Below are positions 21,955 through 30,395 of a DNA stretch of 38,767 nucleotides, one piece after another. Position 1 is the first letter of the stretch. Each line of letters begins with the position of its first letter. The position numbers and the translations under genes are program-made. Source of the stretch: an uncultured Cryomorphaceae bacterium (GTDB lineage: Bacteria; Bacteroidota; Bacteroidia; Flavobacteriales; Schleiferiaceae). The stretch is taken from contig CAJWZE010000011.1 of assembly GCA_913049845.1 (NCBI GenBank), forward strand, positions 1 through 38,767, read 5' to 3'. The notes under the pieces are model-generated. The model saw nothing but the letters and a program-made list of their open reading frames with translations. It did no database searches and was not told where the DNA came from.

Positions 21955-24558
21955 ATGCTCACTTCGAAAGAAATACGTCGCAGATTTTTACAGTACTTCG
22001 AAAGCAAAGGACATGTAATAGTGCATTCTGCACCGGTGGTTAATAAGAATGATCCAACCCTTATGTTTATTAACGCGGGGATGAATCCATTCAAGGACTT
22101 TTTCCTTGGAAATACCACGCCAAAGAATGCTCGTATTGCAGATACACAGAAATGTTTGCGCGTAAGCGGTAAGCACAATGACCTTGACGAGGTAGGACAC
22201 GATACCTACCACCACACCTTTTTTGAGATGCTGGGTAATTGGTCCATTGGCGATTACTTCAAAAGGGAAGCCATTGATTGGGCGTGGGACTTATTGACGA
22301 ACGTTTACGGTTTGGATAAAAACCGATTGTACGTCACCGTCTTTGAAGGCGATGCGAAAGATGACCTACCGCGCGACAACGAAGCCGCTGATTTATGGGC
22401 CCAATTCGTTCCAGCAGAGCGCATCCTCAATGGAAACAAGGCGGATAACTTCTGGGAGATGGGTGAAGCCGGACCTTGTGGACCATGTTCGGAGATTCAC
22501 GTCGATCTTAGAGGCGAGGAGGAGCGTGCCAAAGTTTCGGGCGCTTCTCTGGTAAATCAGGACCATCCACAGGTAGTTGAAATATGGAATTTAGTTTTCA
22601 TACAGTTCAACCGTAAAGCGAGTGGCGAGCTCGAAAACCTGCCGGCGAAGCATATAGATACGGGGATGGGCTTTGAGCGCCTTTGTATGGCACTTCAGGG
22701 TAAGCAATCCAACTACGATTCAGATGTCTTTGCGCCGCTCATTGATGAAGTAGCCCGTATTTCAGGTATAAAATACGGCGCTGCAGAAGCAACCGACATC
22801 GCTCAACGCGTAATCGCTGATCACATAAGAGCCGTGGCCTTTGCCATTGCCGATGGGCAACTTCCAGCGAGCTCGGGTGCGGGTTATGTCATTCGCCGCA
22901 TTTTACGTCGCGCCGTTCGTTACGGGCTTTCTTATTTGAATTTGAAATCACCTTTTATGTTCCAATTGGTTGGAACCTTGGAAAGTGAGATGGGTGAATT
23001 CTTCCCAGAATTGAACGCCCAAAGAGCGTTGGTGGAAAAGGTCATTGAAGAGGAGGAGCAGAGCTTCTTAAAAACTCTTGCGCAGGGCTTGGCCAAACTC
23101 GAAGAATTTTTGGCGACTGATCTAAAAGTATTAGACGGTAAGCGTGCTTTTGAGTTGTATGACACGTACGGATTCCCGATCGATTTAACAGAGCTCATCA
23201 TGCGTGAAAATGACTGTACCGTGGATATGGCAGGTTTCACTGATGAAATGACGCTGCAGAAAGAGCGCTCTCGTGCCGCAACAAAATTGAGTACAGACGA
23301 CTGGGTGGAACTTGAAGAAGACGACAAGGAAGAGTTTATTGGGTACGACTATACACAAGCAGACGTACGCATCACGCGATATCGTAAAGTGAGCGCGATG
23401 AAAAAAGAGTTCTACCAATTGGTATTCTCAATGACTCCGTTCTACGCAGAGGGCGGCGGTCAGGTAGGGGATACTGGAACCTTAACGCAAGGTGACCACA
23501 CCATAGCTATTACCAATACTAAAAAAGAGAACGGAGTAATCATTCACTATACAGATACTTTGCTCGAGGATTTGGGCGGTACTTGGCAGGCACAAGTCAA
23601 TACTTTGGACCGCAATAAAACAGCAAAGAACCACAGTGCTACACACTTAATGCACGAGGTACTTCGAGAGGTGTTGGGAGAGCATGTGGAGCAAAAAGGC
23701 TCTTTGGTACGTCCAGAGTACTTACGCTTTGACTTCTCTCATTTCCAGAAAGTAAGTGCTGAGGAATTGGCGACCATTGAAGCCAAGGTCAACGAGCGCA
23801 TTCAAGCCAACTATGTGTTAGAGGAATACCGTAACATCCCTATCGCTGAAGCAAAAGGCATGGGCGCTCTAGCGCTTTTTGGAGAGAAATACGGCGATAC
23901 GGTACGTGCCATCAAATTTGGTACTTCCGTGGAGCTATGTGGTGGGACCCACGTGCCAGCTACAGGCTCAATAGGCTTATTCAAATTTATTTCTGAAGGA
24001 GCAGTGGCTGCCGGTGTACGTCGTGTTGAGGCGGTAACCGGAAAAGTTGCACTGGAGCATGTGAATGCGGAATTAGCGAAGTTACGCGCAGCTTTGGAAG
24101 TGTTGAAAAACCCACAAGATTTTGTCGGTGCACTGAAACAGTTAAAGGACAAAGAAGCAGCTGCACAAAAAGAGATTGAAGCATTGCGCAGAGAAAAAGC
24201 GATGCACGCGGTGAAAGATTTAGAGAACATTGCTGTGGACCATTTGGGTGCTCGTGCAATCGTTTCTCGCACTGCACTCGATGGCAGTAGTGTTAAGGAC
24301 CTTGTTTTCAAACTAAAATCGAGTCCAAATACACTAGTTATTTTGGGCAATGTCGCGGGCGGTAAGGTTACCTTAAGCATTGGAGTAAGTGACGACCTTA
24401 TTGCAGATAAGGGCTGGCATGCCGGTAATGCAGTTCGAGCTTTGGCACAATATATCCAAGGTGGTGGCGGTGGCCAACCGGCGTTCGCAACGGCAGGTGG
24501 TAAGAACCCAGAAGGAATTGATAAAGTATTGGCCAATTGGTCAAATCATTTTGCATGA
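21955..24558 (+). CDS. alaS: Alanyl-tRNA synthetase
   Basis: An 867-residue class II enzyme charging tRNA-Ala. The N-terminal aminoacylation core begins SKEIRRRFLQYFESKGH and continues through PTLMFINAGMNPFKDFF and GGNWSIGDYF-like motifs. The editing domain has the Zn/active-site HSATHLMH near residue 560 and CGGTHV near residue 661. The C-terminal C-Ala domain ends with GGGGGQPAFATAGGKNPEGIDKVL. All standard domains are present. Its stop overlaps the start of the next gene (ATGA), an unusual coupling of a synthetase to an envelope protein. Confidence 0.98.
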   Translation: MLTSKEIRRRFLQYFESKGHVIVHSAPVVNKNDPTLMFINAGMNPFKDFFLGNTTPKNARIADTQKCLRVSGKHNDLDEVGHDTYHHTFFEMLGNWSIGDYFKREAIDWAWDLLTNVYGLDKNRLYVTVFEGDAKDDLPRDNEAADLWAQFVPAERILNGNKADNFWEMGEAGPCGPCSEIHVDLRGEEERAKVSGASLVNQDHPQVVEIWNLVFIQFNRKASGELENLPAKHIDTGMGFERLCMALQGKQSNYDSDVFAPLIDEVARISGIKYGAAEATDIAQRVIADHIRAVAFAIADGQLPASSGAGYVIRRILRRAVRYGLSYLNLKSPFMFQLVGTLESEMGEFFPELNAQRALVEKVIEEEEQSFLKTLAQGLAKLEEFLATDLKVLDGKRAFELYDTYGFPIDLTELIMRENDCTVDMAGFTDEMTLQKERSRAATKLSTDDWVELEEDDKEEFIGYDYTQADVRITRYRKVSAMKKEFYQLVFSMTPFYAEGGGQVGDTGTLTQGDHTIAITNTKKENGVIIHYTDTLLEDLGGTWQAQVNTLDRNKTAKNHSATHLMHEVLREVLGEHVEQKGSLVRPEYLRFDFSHFQKVSAEELATIEAKVNERIQANYVLEEYRNIPIAEAKGMGALALFGEKYGDTVRAIKFGTSVELCGGTHVPATGSIGLFKFISEGAVAAGVRRVEAVTGKVALEHVNAELAKLRAALEVLKNPQDFVGALKQLKDKEAAAQKEIEALRREKAMHAVKDLENIAVDHLGARAIVSRTALDGSSVKDLVFKLKSSPNTLVILGNVAGGKVTLSIGVSDDLIADKGWHAGNAVRALAQYIQGGGGGQPAFATAGGKNPEGIDKVLANWSNHFA

Positions 24559-25343
24559 TGAAGAAATTTTTAAGTATTCTTGCGCTAGGATGTAGCGCCT
24601 TGGCCTTCGGTCAAACGGAGGAGCCTATTGAGTATTTCATCGACAGCGACGTAAGTGATACGCGCTTCTCTTTTGCGGCAACGTATGCACCTGCATTCGC
24701 CTCTCGCCGTCTTGCTTTGTACGAGCCACAAACGGACGGAGAGGAGATCTATGCATTGAATAGTGAAGGCGCCTCAGGAATTTTAGGACAGCGCTACGGT
24801 ATAATGTCCTACTATGAATTGCGTACCATCTTTCATTTGGGCATTGGTTTTATGACCGAACAAACCGGGTATGTGACCAATGACTATGCGGTATTTGATC
24901 AAAATGCGGTCGTTCAGGATACCATTGGTGTATTTGACGCACGCACGGACATCCAGGCCATCACAGTGCCTATTCAGGTGATTTTCCATACGCAAATGAC
25001 CGATGCTTGGGCCCTACAAGTCGTGCCTTCGTACGACCTTACTTTTTACCAAAAAATCGATCGCAATTGGATAGACGATGGAGTGCCTTCGTATTCTCAG
25101 GATGCCGTGGTGGGTGCGCTTGGAACCATGTACCAGCGTGGTACAGATATTAAAAACCACAAAGCCTTTAACGGTACCATCGGTTTTGCATTAGGTAGTG
25201 AATTTACTATTGCAAGCAATCTAGTATTTATCGTTCGCGGTGAGTTTAGATTAGCGGCTTTGCCGATCAACAAATTAGATGTTGGTCTCAGCGAGGTACC
25301 GTACAGTGTTGGTGGTGCGTTTGGCTTCCGTTATTATCTGTAA
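24555..25343 (+). CDS. Outer-membrane beta-barrel-like protein, unknown
   Basis: A 262-residue protein with a signal peptide (MKKFLSILALGCSALAFGQ). Strand-like alternation runs throughout: FSFAATYAPAF, HLGIGFMTEQTGYV, ALQVVPSYDLTFYQKI, GTIGFALGSEF. It ends VGGAFGFRYYL, typical of a small barrel. No specific family is recognised. It starts at tandem ATGs (24555 and 24558) overlapping the alaS stop, so it is probably translated from the alaS message. It ends at a strong bidirectional terminator. Confidence 0.8.
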   Translation: MMKKFLSILALGCSALAFGQTEEPIEYFIDSDVSDTRFSFAATYAPAFASRRLALYEPQTDGEEIYALNSEGASGILGQRYGIMSYYELRTIFHLGIGFMTEQTGYVTNDYAVFDQNAVVQDTIGVFDARTDIQAITVPIQVIFHTQMTDAWALQVVPSYDLTFYQKIDRNWIDDGVPSYSQDAVVGALGTMYQRGTDIKNHKAFNGTIGFALGSEFTIASNLVFIVRGEFRLAALPINKLDVGLSEVPYSVGGAFGFRYYL

Positions 25344-25354
25344 AATATTATTAA

Positions 25355-25390
25355 ACAAAAAAGCCTGGGCGTATGCCCGGGCTTTTTTGT
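25355..25390. terminator. Bidirectional terminator
   Basis: ACAAAAAAGCCTGGGC (25355-25370) pairs with GCCCGGGCTTTTTTGT (25375-25390) with one G-T pair and a 4-base loop. Poly-A and poly-T flanks serve the convergent barrel-protein and OmpH-like genes. Confidence 0.94.
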
Positions 25391-25405
25391 TTAGTATTGA
25401 AAATT

Positions 25406-26005
25406 TTATTTCGTACTCATTCTATGGGGTGCCTCTTTAGAAGTCTCAGTAGCTTCTTCTTCGCTAGGCGTTTCACGGCTTTCGTTGAGTATGTTTACCA
25501 TTCGCTCGGTAATATCGTAGTCGGTATTAGCATAGATGATCTGTCCCCCCTCTTCGTAGAGTAAGATAAAATCTAGATTCAGCTCATGTTTCAACACAGC
25601 GATTGCTTCATCCATATCCTCGCGCATCATCTTAGTCAAATCCTGCTGCTTCTTCATTAATTGTGCCTGAGCTGCCTGCTCCACTTGCAGGTACTGCTGT
25701 TGCACACGCACGAGATCTGCTTCATTCGCTTCGCGTTGACGAGCATTCATCTTTGGTGCCTCTTGCTGGTAGAGAGCAATGTTCTCTTGCAAGGTTTGCT
25801 GGCGACGTTGAAGGTCTTCGATAAGCACCTTTTCTTCTTCAATAAGCTCTAGGGCCAATTCCTCAAAGTACTCATATTGACTCTGTAATGAGTCAATACG
25901 TACATAGGCAAGGCGAATGCCATCATCTGTATTTTCTACTGCAGCAGGCTGCGAACAGCTCGCCATTATGGATAGGCCTACAGCGGCCGTAAAGACCTTT
26001 TTCAT
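25406..26005 (-). CDS. OmpH/Skp-like periplasmic chaperone, probable lipoprotein
   Basis: A 199-residue protein of the OmpH/Skp family. It begins with a signal peptide ending in IMASC, so it is probably lipidated at Cys17. The OmpH start pattern IRLAYVRIDSLQSQYEYF is followed by about 90 residues of coiled coil (EEKVLIEDLQRRQQTLQENIALY to QLMKKQQDLTKMM) and a return strand LDFILLYEEGGQIIYANTDYDIT. The final 25 residues are acidic and disordered. Family members hold unfolded outer-membrane proteins. It starts one base after the hutU stop, so it seems to be co-translated with a histidine-degradation enzyme, which is odd. Confidence 0.9.
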   Translation of the reverse strand: MKKVFTAAVGLSIMASCSQPAAVENTDDGIRLAYVRIDSLQSQYEYFEELALELIEEEKVLIEDLQRRQQTLQENIALYQQEAPKMNARQREANEADLVRVQQQYLQVEQAAQAQLMKKQQDLTKMMREDMDEAIAVLKHELNLDFILLYEEGGQIIYANTDYDITERMVNILNESRETPSEEEATETSKEAPHRMSTK

Positions 26006-26006
26006 C

Positions 26007-28004
26007 TTAAAAATCTAGGTTATTCAATACGTTTTCGTCTACGAGCTTCGGCACCGTCACCTTCAAATTCGGGGTGCGTTGCATCTCGCGCTCGATGGCG
26101 AATATAGCTTCTTTATTTCTAGCCCACGACCTTCTCGCAATACCATTGTTTACATCGTACAGCAGTATGTTTTCGAGCTTACGCTCTGCTTCATCTGAGC
26201 CGTCAAGCAACATTCCGAATCCTCCGTTGATCACTTCACCCCATCCGACGCCGCCGCCGTTGTGAATGCTCACCCAAGTGGCACCACGGAAGCTGTCGCC
26301 AATAACGTTTTGGATAGCCATATCTGCGGTAAAGCTCGAGCCGTCGTAGATATTCGAGGTCTCGCGGAATGGACTGTCCGTACCACTGACATCGTGGTGG
26401 TCACGGCCCAATACTACAGGACCAATATCTCCTGAAGCAATAGCCTTATTAAAAGCTCGAGCGATATCAATACGTCCTTCGCTATCGGCATAGAGGATTC
26501 GTGCTTGAGAGCCCACGACCAATTTATTTTCTTTTGCGCCTTTGATCCAACGAATGTTATCGTCCATCTGCTGGCGAATTTCTTCTGGTGCCTTGGCCAT
26601 AAGTCCTTCCAAGATTTCTTGGGCGATGGCATCTGTTTTATCTAAATCGGCCCCATTGCCACTGGCACATATCCAGCGGAATGGACCAAAGCCGTAGTCG
26701 AAACACATTGGCCCCATAATGTCTTGGACATAGGAGGGGTAGCGGAAGTGTTCGCCATCCGCAGCCATAATTTCTGCGCCGGCACGAGAGCTTTCCAATA
26801 AGAACGCATTGCCGTAATCAAAGAAGTACATGCCGTTTTCCACCAGTGCGTTGACCGCCTTTACGTGGCGTTTCAAGGTCGCTTGGATGCGTACTTTGAA
26901 CTCATCAGGGTTATTCGCCATCATGTCGTTGGACTCTTCGTAGCTCATGCCCTGAGGATAGTAGCCGCCGGCCCAAGGGTTGTGCAAGGACGTTTGGTCA
27001 GAACCAAGGTCGACGTGTACTTTACGTTCCACCATACGCTCCCACAGGTCCACAATGTTTCCAATGTAGGCGATGCTTTGTGCGCGTTTCGTTGCTTGAA
27101 ACTCCATAGCCATGTCGATGGCTTCATCGGTGCTGGTGGTAATCTCGTCCACCCAGCCCTGCTTGTGACGCTTGTAGGCTGCTTTTGGATTGATCTCTGC
27201 GGTGATGCTCACTACCCCGGCAATATTTCCTGCTTTCGGCTGCGCTCCGGACATACCGCCCAATCCCGAAGTGACGAAAAGTTTTCCTTCCGGCCCACCG
27301 CTAGATTTTATACGTGCAGCATTCAATACAGTAATCGTTGTTCCGTGCACAATGCCTTGTGGACCAATGTACATATAAGAACCCGCCGTCATTTGACCGT
27401 ATTGGGTAACGCCAAGGGCATTGAATTTTTCCCAATCGTCCGGCTGGCTGTAATTCGGAATCATCATTCCGTTGGTCACCACCACCCGCGGTGCCTCTTT
27501 CGAGGAAGGGAAGAGACCCATCGGGTGGCCACTGTACATGTGTAGGGTTTGCTCCTCAGTCATTTCGCTGAGGTATTTCATCGTCAAAAGGTATTGTGCC
27601 CAATTCTGGAATACAGCCCCATTACCTCCGTAGGTAATGAGTTCCTCGGGGTGTTGCGCCACTGCTGGATCTAGGTTATTCTGTATCATCAACATTATGG
27701 CCGCCGCTTGATGAGTTTTACAAGGGTATTCTTCAATCCCGCGCGCACGCATAACGTAAAAAGGCTTGAATCGGTACATATAGATGCGTCCAAATTCTTT
27801 GAGCTCTTCCAAAAATTCTGGGGCTAATTCCTCATGCCACTCCTTCGGAAAGTAGCGTAAGGCATTTTCCAAGGCTAGACGCTTTTCGCCGGAGCTGAGG
27901 ATATCTTTACGCCTGGGCGCTCGATTTACTTCGGTTCCTACGATGCGTTTCGGAGGTAATTGCGTGGGAATTCCCGTGATAATTTCTTGTTGAAAGGCGT
28001 TCAT
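26007..28004 (-). CDS. hutU: Urocanate hydratase
   Basis: A 665-residue enzyme converting urocanate to imidazolonepropionate, the second step of histidine degradation, with tightly bound NAD. Hallmarks are GGNGAVFQNWAQYLL, MYSGHPMGLFPS, GQMTAGSYMYIGPQGIVHGT and, near the end, HNGGGVGWGEVINGGFGMLLDG. It is of the longer type found in Bacteroidota. The ATG at 28004 is chosen because it lies one base after the stop of an upstream DUF5522 gene; a longer frame from 28040 would overlap that gene. hutH, hutI and hutG are not in the window. Confidence 0.96.
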   Translation of the reverse strand: MNAFQQEIITGIPTQLPPKRIVGTEVNRAPRRKDILSSGEKRLALENALRYFPKEWHEELAPEFLEELKEFGRIYMYRFKPFYVMRARGIEEYPCKTHQAAAIMLMIQNNLDPAVAQHPEELITYGGNGAVFQNWAQYLLTMKYLSEMTEEQTLHMYSGHPMGLFPSSKEAPRVVVTNGMMIPNYSQPDDWEKFNALGVTQYGQMTAGSYMYIGPQGIVHGTTITVLNAARIKSSGGPEGKLFVTSGLGGMSGAQPKAGNIAGVVSITAEINPKAAYKRHKQGWVDEITTSTDEAIDMAMEFQATKRAQSIAYIGNIVDLWERMVERKVHVDLGSDQTSLHNPWAGGYYPQGMSYEESNDMMANNPDEFKVRIQATLKRHVKAVNALVENGMYFFDYGNAFLLESSRAGAEIMAADGEHFRYPSYVQDIMGPMCFDYGFGPFRWICASGNGADLDKTDAIAQEILEGLMAKAPEEIRQQMDDNIRWIKGAKENKLVVGSQARILYADSEGRIDIARAFNKAIASGDIGPVVLGRDHHDVSGTDSPFRETSNIYDGSSFTADMAIQNVIGDSFRGATWVSIHNGGGVGWGEVINGGFGMLLDGSDEAERKLENILLYDVNNGIARRSWARNKEAIFAIEREMQRTPNLKVTVPKLVDENVLNNLDF

Positions 28005-28005
28005 T

Positions 28006-28170
28006 TTAAGCTCCTTTAACTCTGTGCGTTCCTTTGTCATATCCGTATGGGCAATGCTTACAACCGCTCTGGCAGCAATAGCCGCGTTTGAGGTGGTATT
28101 TTTCAGTAAACACGATAAAACCCTCTTCGGTTTTGTAAAAATCCTCTGGGTTCAATTCCTTTTTAAACAT
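28006..28170 (-). CDS. DUF5522 small cysteine-rich protein
   Basis: A 54-residue protein with the core YHLKRGYCCQSGCKHCPYGY, containing Cys32, Cys33, Cys37 and Cys40, a likely metal-binding knuckle. It matches the DUF5522 family of short Bacteroidota proteins of unknown role. The ATG at 28170 lies 26 bases after a perfect -7 box. The TAA is one base before the hutU ATG, and hutU in turn is one base before the OmpH-like gene, so it leads a three-gene operon. It is short and lies in a different frame from a spurious upstream extension of hutU, so automatic calling could miss it. Confidence 0.88.
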   Translation of the reverse strand: MFKKELNPEDFYKTEEGFIVFTEKYHLKRGYCCQSGCKHCPYGYDKGTHRVKGA

Positions 28171-28195
28171 CGTATCTACAACATTTGGCTCTGCT

Positions 28196-28203
28196 CAAAG
28201 TTA
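28196..28203 (-). promoter_or_regulatory. -7 promoter box of the DUF5522-hutU-ompH operon
   Basis: TAACTTTG on the minus strand is a perfect TAnnTTTG match, 25 bases before the DUF5522 ATG. On the plus strand TACCTTTA (28212-28219), one mismatch, could serve the divergent PLP-enzyme gene with almost no leader. Confidence 0.6.
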
Positions 28204-28224
28204 CATCACTGTACCTTTACGACT

Positions 28225-29055
28225 ATGAAATCGGACCAATTTCCTTTCAACCTACCCTCACCACTTGAAAAGTTGCACCTGCCTGGGCGCGATTTATGGA
28301 TAAAGCGCGACGATCTCATCCACCCCATAGTATCCGGCAACAAGTGGCGCAAGCTTAAAGGATTCTTCCAAATATTAGTTCCTGGAGAGCCCATAACGAC
28401 CTTCGGTGGTGCCTATAGCAATCACTTGCCGGCTGCAGCCTTCGCCGCCAAGCACTTTGGTCACCCCATAATAGGTGTAGTGCGTGGCGAGGAACTGAAT
28501 GCCAGAAGCAACGGCTTGCTTGCCTACTGTCAATCACAAGGAATGGCTCTTGAATTTATTTCTCGCAGTGCCTTCAAGTTCTTGCGCGAACAAGGTTGGA
28601 CTGGTTACCGGGGCAGGATACTTCCCGAGGGAGGTGCAGGACCACACGCTTTAGAAGGTTGTGGGGAGATTTGGAGAGAATTAGCTGATGAACCCGATCA
28701 TCTTGTGCTCGCCTCAGGTACATGTGCGACTGTATCGGGAATTCTTGCGGCGATGCCTCCACATTGCAAAACGCAGGTTCACGCGGTTAGTGCTGTGAAA
28801 GGCGCCCTCAAAGAACACACCGCGGTGCAGCAGCAGGCCTCGGCAAAACACATCACCCTTCACTGGGAAGATGAAATCCACTTTGGTGGGTTTGGGAAAT
28901 GGTCGCCTTCCTTGCTTGAGGAGGACAAGAAGTTCGAGAAGTCTACAGGAATACCGTTGGATCCCAACTACAACGGTAAGGTGTGGGCATACCTTCAACG
29001 AACAAGCCTAGAAGGAAAAGTCGTGTGGATTCACACGGGTGGAGTTCGGTTTTAA
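28225..29055 (+). CDS. PLP-dependent ACC deaminase/D-cysteine desulfhydrase-like protein
   Basis: A 276-residue fold type II PLP enzyme. LWIKRDDLIHPIVSGNKWRKLKG holds the family signature, with Lys40 as the probable Schiff-base lysine. GGAYSNHLPAAAFAAKHFG and the phosphate-binding SGTCATVSGIL follow. It is shorter than characterised ACC deaminases (about 330-340 residues), as in many Bacteroidota homologues, so the substrate (D-cysteine, ACC or another amino acid) cannot be assigned. The ATG at 28225 is used because the long upstream extension is antisense to the DUF5522 gene. It is convergent with the KMO gene, overlapping by four bases. Confidence 0.85.
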   Translation: MKSDQFPFNLPSPLEKLHLPGRDLWIKRDDLIHPIVSGNKWRKLKGFFQILVPGEPITTFGGAYSNHLPAAAFAAKHFGHPIIGVVRGEELNARSNGLLAYCQSQGMALEFISRSAFKFLREQGWTGYRGRILPEGGAGPHALEGCGEIWRELADEPDHLVLASGTCATVSGILAAMPPHCKTQVHAVSAVKGALKEHTAVQQQASAKHITLHWEDEIHFGGFGKWSPSLLEEDKKFEKSTGIPLDPNYNGKVWAYLQRTSLEGKVVWIHTGGVRF

Positions 29056-30395
29056 CGGACAAATTTGAAAAGTCGAAGTACCTCTTGCTCTACCTCGTCG
29101 CTGTCCCAGCGCTCCTCAATATCCTCCATGGCTAAGATTTGTTCCATAATGCGATCGTGGCGTTCTCCTTCTGCTTTTGCTTCGTGGTACGGGATGTTTG
29201 TGAACTTTACCAAAGTGTAGAGTGGCGTCCATTTGTCCGGATGATTGGCTTGTACCTTACGTTCTATTTTTTTGCGCAATTGGAAACTCGGATCGGCCAC
29301 TAGGTCTCGCATTTCAATGAAGTTTCTCAAACTTAGGTCTACTAGAGCATTGCCAGCAGGAACACGCTGTTCTGTGTACATCTCTAGGACCTTTTTCATA
29401 TTAGAATCTCCGTGCTCGTCGAGCAGCTCTAAAAAGACACGAACATCTTCCAGCGATCCATTCATGCCCTCACCATAGAAGGGAACGGTGGCATGCGCGG
29501 CATCACCAATAAGTATGGTATTGTTACCCCAGTGGTACGGTTGACAACGAATACAGGCTAAGGCCGAGGTAGGGTTGCTCTCCCATTGCTCCTCCAAATT
29601 TGGAATAAGCGGGATCGCATCTTTGAAAAAGTTCTCGAAGTAACGCATGCCATCCGCACCGGTTTTGAGGTTATTCAAACCGTATTCGCCATCGAACGGG
29701 GCAAAAACCGTCCCGGTGAAACCGTTGTCTGTATTGGCCAGTCCCATCAGCATAAATTCACGGCGCGGCCAGATGTGTAACGCATCGATATTGAGTTGAG
29801 GCTCGCCATTTTTCCCAGCAGGGATGTGAACTTCCTTGTATCCGCTATCAATGAATCCTTGGCTGTAATTAAAGCGCGGTTGCTTCATTAAAGCGCCTCG
29901 AACCGAAGAACCTGTTCCGTCGCCGCCCACCACTAAATCTGCTGAATAGGTATTGAGTTGATCGCCTTGCTTCATATGAACGGTCCCAGTGTTAAAGTCC
30001 ACATGTTCACAGAAGGCATCAAAGGTGATGCTCACATTCGGCAGCGCCTCGGCCAATTCTACCAAAGTTTTATTGAACTCACCGCGGCTGATGCTGTGGA
30101 TGGCTTTGTTATCGATGTTGTAGGCGAAGTAGCTTTCGTTGCCTTCGAGATCGTGGATTTGACGGCCGTATGCCGGGACTACAATCTTGCGGATTTCTTC
30201 CTCTATCCCGGCGTATGCCAATGCTGTCCAACCCCTATGGCTGACTACAAGGTTGATAGATCTTCCAGAGCCGTAGCTAGATTTGCGTGGGTCCGTTCGT
30301 TTTTCAAAAACCTGAACCTCATAACCTTTTTTACCTATGGCATAAGCCATATATGCTCCTGCCAATCCGGCACCGACGATGATTACTTTTTTCAT
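29052..30395 (-). CDS. kmo: Kynurenine 3-monooxygenase (FAD-dependent)
   Basis: A 447-residue flavoprotein hydroxylase turning L-kynurenine to 3-hydroxykynurenine with NADPH and O2. The FAD-binding GAGLAG (residues 8-13) opens a Rossmann fold. SSYGSGRSINLVVSHRGWTAL and the second FAD motif GDAAHATVPFYGEGMNGSLEDV are characteristic of KMO. The C-terminal part is the usual substrate-gating region. It overlaps the kynureninase stop by four bases (ATGA), confirming a pathway operon. No tryptophan dioxygenase or formamidase is in the window. Confidence 0.95.
   Translation of the reverse strand: MKKVIIVGAGLAGAYMAYAIGKKGYEVQVFEKRTDPRKSSYGSGRSINLVVSHRGWTALAYAGIEEEIRKIVVPAYGRQIHDLEGNESYFAYNIDNKAIHSISRGEFNKTLVELAEALPNVSITFDAFCEHVDFNTGTVHMKQGDQLNTYSADLVVGGDGTGSSVRGALMKQPRFNYSQGFIDSGYKEVHIPAGKNGEPQLNIDALHIWPRREFMLMGLANTDNGFTGTVFAPFDGEYGLNNLKTGADGMRYFENFFKDAIPLIPNLEEQWESNPTSALACIRCQPYHWGNNTILIGDAAHATVPFYGEGMNGSLEDVRVFLELLDEHGDSNMKKVLEMYTEQRVPAGNALVDLSLRNFIEMRDLVADPSFQLRKKIERKVQANHPDKWTPLYTLVKFTNIPYHEAKAEGERHDRIMEQILAMEDIEERWDSDEVEQEVLRLFKFVR

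Noticed and set aside
23811-24536. 241-codon minus-strand frame inside alaS
   Set aside because: Ser/Ala/Pro-rich shadow of the alaS frame with no domain or promoter.
26865-27545. Long plus-strand open frame inside hutU
   Set aside because: It is antisense to a strongly conserved enzyme, has atypical composition (His/Val/Arg rich) and no family features; a shadow of hutU codon usage.
28005-28040. N-terminal extension of hutU starting at 28040
   Set aside because: It runs out of frame through the DUF5522 gene, whose stop is one base before the hutU ATG at 28004; the shorter start also matches the family.
28024-28224. 67-codon upstream extension of the PLP-enzyme gene
   Set aside because: It is antisense to the DUF5522 gene, and the true family N-terminus begins at 28225.
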